Shown in pieces: positions 36,061-48,138 of a stretch of 64,000 nucleotides of DNA. The translations under genes and the position numbers were made by a program. The notes beneath the pieces are model-generated. The model did no database searches. It had not been told where the DNA came from and saw only the letters and a list, made by a program, of their open reading frames with translations. Position 1 is the first letter of the stretch. The number at the start of each line of letters is the position of its first letter. The stretch lies in contig NC_037638.1 in the NCBI RefSeq assembly GCF_003254395.2, positions 7,799,001 through 7,863,000 on the forward strand, given 5' to 3'. The stretch comes from Apis mellifera (taxonomy: Eukaryota > Arthropoda > Insecta > Hymenoptera > Apidae).

Positions 36061-39000
36061 GGCTACTCGTATTCGTAAGCGTTAGGGAGAAGGGGAGAGG
36101 GGTTAAATCGCGAGGCTAGGCTGAGGAAGAAGGGGGTGGCGGCTGGTGGTGGTGCTGTTAGGGGTGGCTGCAGGTGTTAGCATACATCGTTTAAACGAGT
36201 CGGTTCTTTATGATGAAATTAAAACAAGCGAGTACGCGCGTAGACACCGGTTTAACAGGTATTTGTCGACACGGAATCGCTGCACCGCGCCGCCGCTTTC
36301 TCACGCCAGACGTTCAATTCGTTCAAGAGGGGCGGCCCTCCGTTAATATCGATGCGTGTAATAAGCGTTCGGCTAATTGAAATCGCGATTAAAATCTCTT
36401 TTTCTTTTCTTGATTAATATCAAATGTAATATATATATGATATTGCGAGCGTGTTTTTTTTATCCCTTATTAATAATTTTTTTATTATTATTCTATCCTC
36501 GCTCGTCAAGACGATATAATATATTGAAAGCATGATTGCATGGATTGGTGAAATTTAATCTATCCATAATAATATAATTTTTCCTCGACAAATTCTATTC
36601 GCATTTCCCTGATAGTGGACTGGAATAGAGCGGATTTTTTTAAAGTTTCGAAAACAAAGGATCTGGAAAAAAACAGCTCTCTCCACCCCGTCTCTTGGAC
36701 AGGCGGAATTTTTTCGATTCGCCATTGGCAATGTAAACTCGCCTCAATCGTGTATTATGCATGCCGGGAAATAGAGCGTGGAGAGAACGGTTTCCATACG
36801 ATACGGGTTTTTCGAAACCGGGATGCATGTCCATGGGATCGGTGGCTGCGAATTCTGATAATCACGTTACACCGAACGAGTTGTAAAATTCATGCCTCGT
36901 AAATACGAGATCGGTATTGGCGTATTGGTTCGATCCTTCTCCCCCCACCTCTCCCCCCGTGTCACGCGCTTTCTTGCCGTTTCACAAACCGTTGAAATGG
37001 ATTTATTTGCTTTTCCCTACGTAGCTTAAGTAAAAACGTTTTCGATCGTGGCCAGTTATCGATGGAATTTGATGAACCTCGACGCGGATAAAGCTCGAAC
37101 AATTCCTCGTTGCGACCAAGTAAATATGCACGTGTAATCGTTGAAAATTTACCGCCGCGTTCGTGCGAAACGTGTTCAATATGCTTTCCTTTTTTTTCTT
37201 TTTTTTTTCGAATTAATTTGTAAGGATCGAAATATCGATCGATTCGTATATAATTTTATAATATTTATCGATCTTCCTTGAATAACGAATCGTATCAGAT
37301 GCGTAATTAAATAAAAAAAAGTTTTACTTTTCCTTGTTTTCTATATGCACTTCTCGTTACATCATCCCTTCCAAAATCGGGTACAACAAATAATACAATT
37401 TTTTCGATTAAAGATGATCGAAGATTTCAAGCAATTTTTTTCATAATTTATCTAATCTTTGTTCAGTTTTTCAAAGAAAGAAGGAATTCGTGGACCGTGA
37501 AAGCGAAAACGTTCGATGGAATTTGAGTGGAAACGGCGACAGAGTCCCGTATCGGGTCAGAGCGGAGCCACGGGGCTCTCCGGAATCCATCGTCTTGCCC
37601 GTTCTTCTTTTCCTCGTCCACGCCTCCCCGTTTCGCCGTAGCTGGCCGAAAGTCAATAATCTAGAGTAATCTGTCTTTCCGACAAAAGCTATTTTCATTG
37701 TACTCGAGATCCAGTAGCGAGTCACGGTCGGCGTGCGTTAATCAACTAAAAGCTGGTAGTCTGAGTTTACACACCGCGTCTCAATAACTACTATCGTCTA
37801 TCTCTCCATACCGATGCTGAACTTGTGCGTTCAACATTAGCCCGTGGAGAATGCAGATAGATCGAATTTCCCCTCGGGATCATTATCGAGATTATAGAAT
37901 AAATACGAGAAAGTTGAATCTCGCGCTTTTATATCGGGAGAAAAGAAGAAATTTCCGAAACTTGAAATAAATCTAATAACAATTTGTCACTCGTCGATTT
38001 GATTGCTCGTTTAAAAATTATTATTCACGAAACAAGATATCCTCGACGAGATCCACATCCGATCCAAAAATCCTTCTAATAAAATTCTTACGCTCTTAAC
38101 TTTACGCGCATCGACGTCTCGGCTTGGAAACCGGCGATTAACAGCGTCGTAACGTTCGGATTAATATCTGTTCTCGAAAATCGGGTCGGCGATATCATCG
38201 TCTCGAGGGGTGATAAAGAAGATAGCCGAAAGATAACCGGATTCTCGGACTCGGACGGTTTGTAGGCGAACGTGTAAATTCACAAGCTGCGATATACTGG
38301 GTGCGATACTGGGAGGAGGGGAGGAGCACGAGATATGTTCTCGAACGAATGCCGTTGTAGAAAGAGACGGCGGGAGGGTTGTATCGTGGCGGAGGATACG
38401 CGAGAGGAGAAGGAAGGGAAAACGTTGTGCACGCTACCGTAACTTGGCGTCACGGCCGGTGAGCTTCATCGATCACCGGCCAACTCAATTTGTCTCCATT
38501 GATACCAATCTGCTGAGCAAGCTCGTTCCTCCCCCTTCCATCCCTCCCCCATCCACCCTCTCTGTCTCTCGCCCAATCTCCTCTCCCCTCCCCTCTCTTT
38601 CGCAGACGAAATTCCTACCTAACGGCGTAACACACGCCGTAGACGATGTAGATCTTTATTGGCCCGGCCTTCATTTAACACCAGCCTCGCGTGTGCACCT
38701 TCACCTGTTTACCTGGGCTCGAGATGCGTATAGCAAGATGAAGCGAGGTGTCGGTCGATAGCTGTGCACTTTTTTCCTCTCTTTTCTTTTTTTTGACAGA
38801 GAGATTTTGAATCTAATCTAATAGAAACATAGATTGATTTGTTTAAATTTCTTCAGGTTCACGTTTCTAAATGGAAATCTGTATCAAGAATTATCAGACA
38901 GAATTTTTTCTCATTGAAGGAATAACAATTCATAATCATTTATATATATTTTTTAAATTTTACTGATTGAATCGGTTGAAAACTTGAAAATCATCCAAAA

Positions 39001-40533
39001 TTCAGGGCTCGTTAACATTCTACTCGATCCGCGATTCTTTCTCTCTCATTTTGCAAAAATCGATACGTGTGCCAAGTTTCTCAACTTCCACCGATGATCG
39101 ACTTAAATGCATGATAAATCGATAACCGGAAAGATCGAGTTACATGAAAACATTCTGGAAGAAAGCTAGCCGCAATCGTAAAGAAAAAGAAAAGAAAAGA
39201 AACGATGAAGAGATGGACATTCGGTAAGTGACACGTGCGTGTGGAGGCGGACGGATGGAGGAGAGGAGAGAGGCGCGAGAGGGTAAAACGAGGATGGGTG
39301 TCGAAGCGGTACAAGCGCAGTACGAAGCGGGTCTCTATCAAATTATAAGTTGTCACACGGATGACGACGCAGCAGCCGAGCTGACTCCTGGCTTAGCTTT
39401 CCCAGTTAACGCCGCCTCCAATCAGACCCACCCTTCCCCTTTCACCCTTTCGTCCTCCGTTTCCATCCAGACCAGCCTCTGTTTCTTCTTCGCCTTTCCT
39501 CCTCGGTTTCACCGTGTCAAGTGGCGTCGGTCTCTCTCCCCCTCTCCTCGATGTTTAATCGTTCTCCTCTCCATCCTCTTCCATTCTTTTCGTCTCTCTC
39601 TCTTCGTTTCCATACACCGCGCGACAGCGCTGTCTCTTCCGCTTCTTGAGCGCCCACACGGAAGGAAGCAACGAACGACTCCGCTCGTAGGCGCTTCACA
39701 GTCACCGACCTGGGGATTTGCATACGAGGAATTTATAATTGGCCACTGTTTATCTTATGCCAGGTAGAGAGAGAGGGAGAGCCGGCACTTTAACCGTTCC
39801 GTGGGCAGGAACGTTGATCCATCCAACCTTTCGTTGCCTCGTTCGTTAGCTCTTTGCTCGAGTTCACCGGTGGAATCGGAACGGTATTAAATGACGAAGA
39901 CCTTGGGAAGAAATTCCTCGCACCACGGGAATCACGGGTCTTAACAAAGGAGGTTTATATACGGTATATGACGTATATTCGTAACGAGGAGGAGGAGGAG
40001 GAGGAAGAGTTGGAGAAATGAAATTTGCAGATGATTTCGTGACTGAATATTCATTCGTTCATTCGGGAATATTAACATTCGTCAATTAATTCTGATTAAA
40101 TTGTGTTATATGTAATAATAGCAGGATATGATATACGTGAAATCAGTAATTGAAAATTTGTGATCAGGATAGTTTGATTAGGACGATTTCTTTCTTCGAA
40201 AACGTAATGATTTAGAAGAATAAATACAACTCTCTCGAACTTTGATAAAATATATTTTCATATTTTTTTGAGTAATTTCGATATATACATTAAACACATT
40301 TAAACAAACCGTCCTCCTTTTTTTCTATACTTATCGAGTGAATAATTTTCTGAAAGAACCAATAATCGTATCTCCAAAAGTGATGGTCCCGTAGATAATA
40401 TTATTCCACTTTTGAAAAGAACGTTTCAGAAATTGTTTTCCCCCGATAACACGAAAATTTAATAAGTTATCCTCGCGTGTAATAAGAATTTTCACTGTCG
40501 AAGGGAATACGTATGCGCCGGTTTCGAGTGTAT

Positions 40534-40538
<5 letters not shown>
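36061..40538. other. Noncoding region, no gene seen
   Basis: No supported gene. Contains a G-rich start (36085-36175), AT-rich stretches (36360-36600, 37180-37460), a long pyrimidine stretch (38520-38605) that ends in a splice-like CAG, and a pyrimidine-rich segment (39420-39660). The 179-codon frame at 39228-39767 is mostly Ser/Pro/Phe/Leu from that pyrimidine tract and has no recognisable domain. Confidence 0.68.
39986..40005. repeat. (GAG)n microsatellite
   Basis: About six GAG/GGA units in a purine run. Confidence 0.93.

Positions 40539-40562
<24 letters not shown>
40539..40562. repeat. Poly-A run (A24)
   Basis: Twenty-four consecutive A residues, the longest homopolymer in the window. 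No retrotransposon sequence or flanking direct repeat was recognised on its 5' side, so it is best read as a simple repeat. Phe-run open frames on the minus strand come from it. Confidence 0.97.
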
Positions 40563-40565
<3 letters not shown>

Positions 40566-43500
40566 TTAGTTTCCGGGGATATCCTAGTTTGCCAAGGATT
40601 TTTAGGCGATGTTCCAAGCATATGAGGCTCGAAACGAGCCCTCCACGATTTGGCAGTTCTTCCATTCTGTAGACACACCCATCGGGGGTGAAAAGATATC
40701 GCGATATTATACGATGATAATGGGGCCCGTTCAATAACACCGTGAAGAATAATAGCAGCGGCATTGTGTTTAATGGCCGGGGTAGTCTACGAAGGGAATC
40801 GAACCTCTCCGGTTTATCGTGACGGGTAGACGTTAGGGTTCCCCGGTGACGAATAGCCACGTCGAATCGCTCTTGTCGGCTCTTCTCTTCTGATCTTTTC
40901 GCGATTCGAGTTTGCATTTCGGTTTTTTCTATTCTCTTCTGACGAAACATTCCTCGAGCATGAGCAAATAGAAAAATCGCTATCACAAAGTAGCAATAAA
41001 TCGACTATCGATGGAGAACAAGTGGGGACCAAGATTCGACGCATTTGTATTACAGTGAAACAAATATCATCCATCGAAATGAATCCTTTTAACCGACTTT
41101 CGACAACTATTATCAATTTAGACGAGGAAATCGTCGAGTTATTTTACGAATGTGAGAATATATACTTGATTCTTCCTTCACTCGTTTCAAATCTCGTAAA
41201 AACCTGTCGAAGAAAATATCTCTGCACGATTACTTAATCGTCCTGGAACAATTTCCACTTGATCGAATCACGAATCATCTGTTCATCCTTATCACGGATA
41301 ATCTGCCTGTAATCGGTTGACGATGGAACAATTTCAAGTAGGGAGATAATGTTTGCAGTTTACCCAACCACGATGGATCTTGGCGGTGCAATGCAAACTC
41401 GATGGCCGACGCGGTCCCTGAAACAGCGAGACGGACGACGAGAGAGGGAGAGAGAGAGAGGTTGTCAGTATCGTTGTCAACGTGGCAGCGAGTAGCAACC
41501 GGGTTAACAACGGCCTACGACTGCGACAAGAAGCAGCAATGGCAACTTTGAGGTCAGGGTGTGTGGCGGTGGTGGATGGTGGATGGTGTAGCGGCGGCAG
41601 CAGCACCAGCCTCTACCACCCCTCAACCAACCAGCGCCGCATCAAGTATCACTCTATTTACCCGTCAAATATTTGTGCTTTTACCGTGGAGCGCGTATCC
41701 GAGACTCCTCTCCTCGCTTCTCCTCTTAGCTATCTACTCTATCCTCTAGTGCCACTTTGTATACAGTGAACACCGTCGGCTGAATTTCCCTAACGAAAAC
41801 TTGCCGAAAATTTGCAATTCGTAAAGAGGCAGGGCCGCCCTTCTTGCCAAAGGGACGGGGGTGGGGGAGGAAAGAAGAGGGAACGAGCCTTCTGGAACAG
41901 AGGAGAATCAGAAACGTTGAACGGTAACAAGAAGGGAAATGGAAGAGGTTTAAACGGTGTTTCGAAGTTCGTTTCGAGATCGATGGAGGATGGAGGGAAG
42001 TTGTCCAGCTATATAATTTTCTCTCTGTTAATATTTTGTGAAGATTGTGAGGATGTTTGTTCGTCGCTTGATTCATCATCGTAGAAAAGTTCGTCCATTG
42101 TGTCTTTGAAAATATTTCGTAACGAGTTATGTAAATATTTATGTAAATTCGAATTTTTCGAAATTCGCACAAGAAAATAACGATCCACTTTTTTTCTATT
42201 AATTAGGTATTTTCTAATCTAATAATCTTTACTCTTAATCCAAAATACTATTTTCTTTTTTTAAATTAAATTTCTACTATTTAAAGACACATTGAGACGG
42301 AATAGTTAACAGAATGATTAATAAAATTCCACGTAAACCATTTCAAGATCTAACGTTTTTTTCCACGGAATAATTGTTAATAGAATGAAATGGCAAAAAA
42401 GAGCGCGTCCCAAAAAAGATATAGATTTCTTTCGCGAGGAAATTAGATGACGAAGACCTGTGCAGCCGGGGTAGGCTGGTCACGGATGTGACGCACGAAC
42501 GGGTACCACATAGCCCTTCTTCCTCCTTCTTCTTTTTTTCCTCCTTCTCCCCCTCTCTTTCTACCTTTTCGTCTTCCTTGGCCCCTTTGGCCATCCACCC
42601 CTGGGAATCCTAATATCCACGTTTGACGTCATGCCAAATACGTACCCTTACTCGTCTGGAATAAGTCACGAGCGACGCCGCAATAGAGGATGGAAGCAAA
42701 GAAGAGGTCGAGGAGGGAAGAGGAGGGCCTGTAATACAGATGTCCAGAATCTTCTTGACGACGTATTGTATCGGTACGGGGCAGTTATCGTTAAACAACC
42801 AAAATATAATAAGTACGATTTCATCTCCCCGCGTGTACACGCGTGGAATTTATAAGCGACCGATGTACGGTTGGTCGGGTTTTCCATCGGAGGAAAATTC
42901 GAAGAAAATGAACTCGATAATCTCGATAATAATTAAAAGCATAAAGTGGAAAATATATTTTAGATCGGTATTTCCTTGAGAAAGAATAAATATTCGTCTC
43001 GACGATCAATATAAATTGGAGAAAATGTTCATTTTACAAAGCAGAATTTGTTAAAAAATAAAAGAAAATTGAGAAACGGTTAATATATTCAAAGGAGGAT
43101 CTTTAATGATGGATATAGAAAAACAATTTTAAAATGCAAGGGAATAGCTGTGATGACAACACTCGGTGGTGAAAGGGGAGGATGCAAAAGGAAAGGCGGA
43201 AATATGGAAAACTCTTTTTCATTCCCTCATATTTCTTGGAAAAATTCATGACGTAGACGTAGAATAGAAAAATTCTCGTGACGCATACATCATCCACGTT
43301 GAATACGTTAACGAATACCGAACGAGCGTAATATTTTTGTCAAAAAATTAACCTCGTTTCTTTGCGATCTCCTCAATTTATCAAAGACGAAAAAGAAATA
43401 ATATTAATTCGAATTACGAACCTAGCTATTTTCCGTCATTAAATCAATAACCAAAAAAAAAATATATATATATATAAGAGATATCTCGATTCGAATTATC

Positions 43501-45220
43501 GATCTTATCGTTCGACCAGATGTCATCTTTCTCGATGAGGAGAAGGAAAAATCTCGACATAGCGAAAAAAAGTCGAACGAATTTTCTGCTCCTCGCCGAT
43601 GCTCCGCGACGGATGGATGATGATTTCTCGATAGAAATCGAGAAAATTATCGCGGACGATGGAAATAGGCGCGGGTCAGGTAAGCGGAATCGTACCAACA
43701 GGCTTTCACGCGCACGAGCTGGACTCTGGCCCGATTTGAATACATAACTGGCCGGATATAAACGAGCCTATGAATAAAATTTAAATTCCAATCAACGGGC
43801 GAACAATGCGACAATACCTGCGCTTCGTACGGTAGAAATCAAGTCGTATAATGCGCGTCCGCCTGTCTAGACCTACTATATCGTTTATAATCCAGCGATT
43901 CTTTTTTCTATTTTTTTTTCCTTCTTCTTCTTATGCACAAATATATTTGTGACGATTAAACTTTCGAATGCTCGTACATTTGTTCGTAATTTAAATTTAA
44001 AATCGGTAGAATGTATTCAAAGCACGTATCATTTCAGGTATTTCCGGAATAAGGTAAATTTCTATGATATAATCTCCGTGTCTTTAATCCCGTTTAAATC
44101 TTACTTTTATATTTTTTTCATAATAACACGCGGCTCTAGATAAGCTATAATTTATATTCTAAACTCTCTTTAGAATACAAATTATCCCTATCTTTTCAGA
44201 TTTTATTATTCTATTGAAAATTGTAATATCTTTATTCTTGTTAAAATTTGGCAAAGAATTACTAAGAACTGTGCGTAATCGAACTCTCTTGATTATTTTC
44301 CTTCGAAGATGGGGACGTGGAATCAATGCGGGGGGGTTCGAATTACTAACGAAACCGAGGTTATTAACGCGTTTCACGAGCCAGCGAGCAACGGCATCGA
44401 CGAAAAGCAAACGTCATAATTGCCACGTAATTATGCGCATTTTAATTTGCGAATCTCCCGTCCCTCGATACAAAATCACTCCCTCCCTCTCCCTACTAAC
44501 CATCCCTCCCCCGTTACTTTGTTCGCGGTGCGGTATCAACGCGGACACGTTGCGTAGCGCGTGCAATCGCAGCAAATTACAATCACGCCTGTTTGACGTG
44601 CGTGAGAGTTTGATTTATTAATCATCGGCCCGCAACGGGACAGCAGTCCCCCGAATATTTTCGCGCCGTGTTCTCCAATCCGTAATTTTCCCTCCGACCC
44701 CTGCAAATTTATTTCCCCGCGTATTATCCCTACCTGCGTCGCTCTCATTCGTCTTCTTCTTTCGTTTCTTCCGCTTTTTCTATGTAACAGACACTGGTTT
44801 CGCTCACTCGCGTTTGTTATTTATTCATTCATTTCGTGATATCTGGGATGGGATTCACGAATCCACCAGAACGGAATTCGATATTAAAAAGGTATAAATC
44901 GATGAAATGAATAAAAAAAATTGTCTTATATCGTTGGAGAATATGAATAATTGTGATAGGTTTGATAGTTTGTTTGGAATGAAAAGAAAAAATAAAATAA
45001 ATATTTTACAATTATTACTTTCGAATAATTTCATGTTTGAAAGTGTATAGATCGTTTTGGTTAATTGACGTTATCTTTTCCAAGAATCGCGAAATGACAC
45101 GAAGCTAAACACGCCACCGGAACGAAATTTTCAACGAGCGTAGATTCTTAAAATTCTCGCGGAGGGTGAAGAGGGGGCGTGGAACATTGGTCGAATTCCT
45201 CGCTGGATCTTTTTCATTTT
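40563..45220. other. Noncoding region, no gene seen
   Basis: No supported gene. Includes a GA run (41444-41460), a GGTGGAT-type imperfect repeat near 41560-41590, purine- and pyrimidine-rich patches (41860-41990, 42515-42590), a short TA array (43462-43476) and AT-rich empty DNA (42120-42360, 42900-43140, 43900-44230, 44870-45060). Several frames open on both strands at 41482-41769 are composition-driven. Confidence 0.7.
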
Positions 45221-45600
45221 CGATCGACCGGCCCGTCGATTTGACCGGCGCCGAGTTTCGTCACCCGAGTTTCGTCGGCACGTGATACGTTTCCATGGCC
45301 GCCGCGATTAAACGATTATCTGTATCAGCGAATTTTCCTCGAATTAACGGCGACCCGCGAAAACTCGGTTCCGGTCGGCCCGTCGGCCACCGCAGCGGCG
45401 GCCATCGGCGCGACGATAATCGAGGGAGGGGGAGAACCTCCCCTCCCTCCCTCCGCTTTCGATTCGCCCAACCCGACGATTTTCGATTTTTCCCGACGCG
45501 GTCGGTCGACTCGACTCGACTCGAAAATTTCACTGCTGACACCGAAACGCCTCGTTAATGTCGATGAATTCGAGAAACGCGGCGGGGGGGGGGCGACATA
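45221..45600. other. CpG-rich patch
   Basis: Dense CpG with open frames on both strands. Contains a direct repeat of CGAGTTTCGTC (45252 and 45266), four TCGAC-type units (45506-45522) and a G10 run (45584-45593). Composition differs sharply from the AT-rich flanks. Candidate regulatory segment; no domain is seen in the translations. Confidence 0.6.
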
Positions 45601-47536
45601 ATGCGTCCGGGGTATGCGTATCGAATTTGTGAATGACACTAACGAGTAAATAATACGGGAGAGGGGAGGGGGCGTTGATGGTGGCAAACAAGTTGGTTCA
45701 TTATGCCCGTGTTTTCGCCGATCGTCGCTACCGTTTGATTACTAATATTTGATCGATCTCGCGCGCTTCGCCTCCATCGGATTGCGCGTTGATTTTCGCG
45801 GTGGTCGTCGAAATATTTTCAATTATCGCTTTTGCATTCTCGATTTTCGCTCGTGTTTCCCCCCTCCTGTCGGACGGATTATATATATATTTCGGATTAA
45901 TAATCTCGTATGCTTTGAAGCTATCTCTTTAGAAAAGAGGGGAGGGGGAATTAAAAGTTTCTAGATTTTGTTTCTAGAGCGATGGAAAGAATTGATGTTG
46001 TAGGCTAACCTCGAGTCTGGTTCTTCAGCTTTGTTATATTCTATAAATAAATTATAAATTTTAATTATGACGTTTATCCTTGTTCGAAGAGCAAACGGAT
46101 CGTTCAACGGCCGACTCTTTTACGTACGTATGGATAATAGAAGTACAAATAAATTTGATGAAATAACAGGCCGATTGGCCCTCCGTTAAACCGGTATTTT
46201 ATTAACGCAACGAAATCACAAACACGTTAGCGGCGTAACATTACTGCGAGTCCCGTACTTTTGGTCGGTCGGTAATGAATCGTTTCGGTCACGGTCCGAT
46301 TCCCCGTTCGCGGTATCCTTTCGCGCTAGTTCACGCGATTTAGATCGAGTATAATAACTGGCGGAACGACGTCACTAACATCGACGCCGGTTAGTTCGAA
46401 TTTTAGTTTAATTGAAGTTAAGTGTCCATTAGAAACTCTCCCTCCCTCCCTCTCTCTCTCTCTGTCAGAGCACACCGCCAACCGATGTTGGCGTTACAAT
46501 TCAAAAGTATCCTATTCGGAGAACCGCACGATGCCCGTCATTTAAATGCGGTTACCAATATTACCGACCGCGCAGCAATACTCTAGCCCGTTCCATACTT
46601 TACGGACACCACGCTCCGCTACCCCCGCGTATTTACAAATTTAACTTTTCCGGCCTCCGTTGTGAAATGCCCTACGACGGGCATCGCCCAGTTTTTAAAT
46701 CTCTCTCAACGAGATTACAATTCTCTCCTACGAAGAAACTCTTATTATTTCCCATTTACGTATCCCAAAACAAGAGGATCAAACAAGAAGATTTATAAAT
46801 GCGAATCAAGATGGATTCGAATGAATATCAATAGCAATATTAATAAGATGGCGTATGTATATATTAACGAGCGATTATGAAGTATTATAATTTTTTGAAA
46901 TATTAACGTGCCATTAAAATATTTACATCGGCAACGAGTGTGATTCTTCTTCGATTTTCGGATTCGAGAAGAGGATTCTTGTAAGAGGAAAAATAGCAGG
47001 TTTCGGGATTGAAACGAAGAGCGTTCACCGGGATTTCGAGGAAGTCGAGCGAGACACGAAGTTAGGAGGGTAAAAGAGGGATGGAAAACGAAACAGCAGC
47101 CGTTGAGTGGAAGTCGTATACGAGGCTACGGGCAACTTATCACTTTCCCTTAATCCGGATCAGCGGCACGACGATCCGGAACCCGGCGATGTTCAGGGCT
47201 TGCACCGTTAAATATTCAGAAGAAGTCTGGCTCGGTGTAAATCAGACGTGGCAACCAACCCGCCCTTCCAACCCGTTCTTGGAACCCGATGCATTGCTCC
47301 CACGTGGGATCCACCCGCTCGAAACACCCGTGCAACCGGCCAATGAGATTTAACTACCGACTCTTGTTATTTACACCGACTGTCCACGTGAAAAAGAGAA
47401 CGGGACAGGGGAAAACAACAAAGTGCGTGCAATTCGAATAAAAGTGCCTCCATTTAATGCGGCCCGGGAGTAATTGTTTAATTCCATCGCCGGTTTTCCG
47501 GAACGATGCAGCTTTTTGGGCCCAGACAGTCGGAAA

Positions 47537-47538
<2 letters not shown>
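45601..47538. other. Noncoding region, no gene seen
   Basis: No supported gene. Includes a CCCT then CT repeat (46440-46462). An ATG frame at 47081-47353 has balanced composition and is discussed as a finding. 45965-46240 and 46850-46990 are AT-rich and empty. Confidence 0.68.

Positions 47539-47599
<61 letters not shown>
47539..47599. repeat. Long (AT)30 microsatellite
   Basis: Sixty-one nt of uninterrupted AT alternation, the longest simple repeat in the window. It yields artefactual Tyr-Ile open frames on both strands. Confidence 0.98.
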
Positions 47600-47602
<3 letters not shown>

Positions 47603-48117
47603 GAAGAGTATATATGGAAAATTGGTGATATCGATATAATTTGTTTATCGTAGAGATGAACGTAACTTTTTCTTTAACGATTATTCGTTATCTATCTCTT
47701 TTTTCTTTTCGTCGGAATACGAAAATACGATTATAATTTGAGATTTTTTTTTTAATAGATCGTAGATCCAATGGGTCCAAGAATTTCTTCGTTTTCCTCC
47801 AATCAAATTCGATAATTGGTCTAATGTGAAGCGTATGCATGGTTTCGTGTACGTATCTGGATACATATATATATATATATTTCGAGTAATGGAAGATGAT
47901 AAACATCTTTTATAAGGAAAACGCGATCGAAAGGGAGAGATTGTACGCTACGTATCTACGCCGAAAGCGTAGAAATCAGCCGGGGGATAGATCAAGATGG
48001 AGGGAGTTCCTTTTGTCTCGTTGCGTTTCCTGCGGATAATAACGTAAACGGTGGTAAATCAAAATGATCGATGTCACATGGCGCACGCGAGGATTCCAAG
48101 GATGCGAGGGTGAAAGA

Positions 48118-48138
48118 GGGGAGGGGAGGGAGGGAGGG
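48118..48138 (+). other. G-quadruplex-type motif
   Basis: Five G-tracts of 3-4 separated mostly by single A residues on the plus strand, formed by GGGA tetramers. Confidence 0.85.

Noticed and set aside
39228..39767. 179-codon plus-strand open frame.
   Set aside because: Most of it is a translation of a pyrimidine-rich tract, and the minus strand is open as well.
40539..40562. A24 run considered as the tail of a processed pseudogene or LINE/SINE insertion.
   Set aside because: No recognisable gene or element sequence lies on the 5' side and no flanking target-site duplication was seen.
40794..40804. Second tRNA B-box-like sequence on the minus strand.
   Set aside because: The T stem pairs poorly and no complementary acceptor end is found about 70 nt away.
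47354..47639. Open frames on both strands rich in Tyr-Ile.
   Set aside because: They are direct translations of the AT array at 47539-47599.
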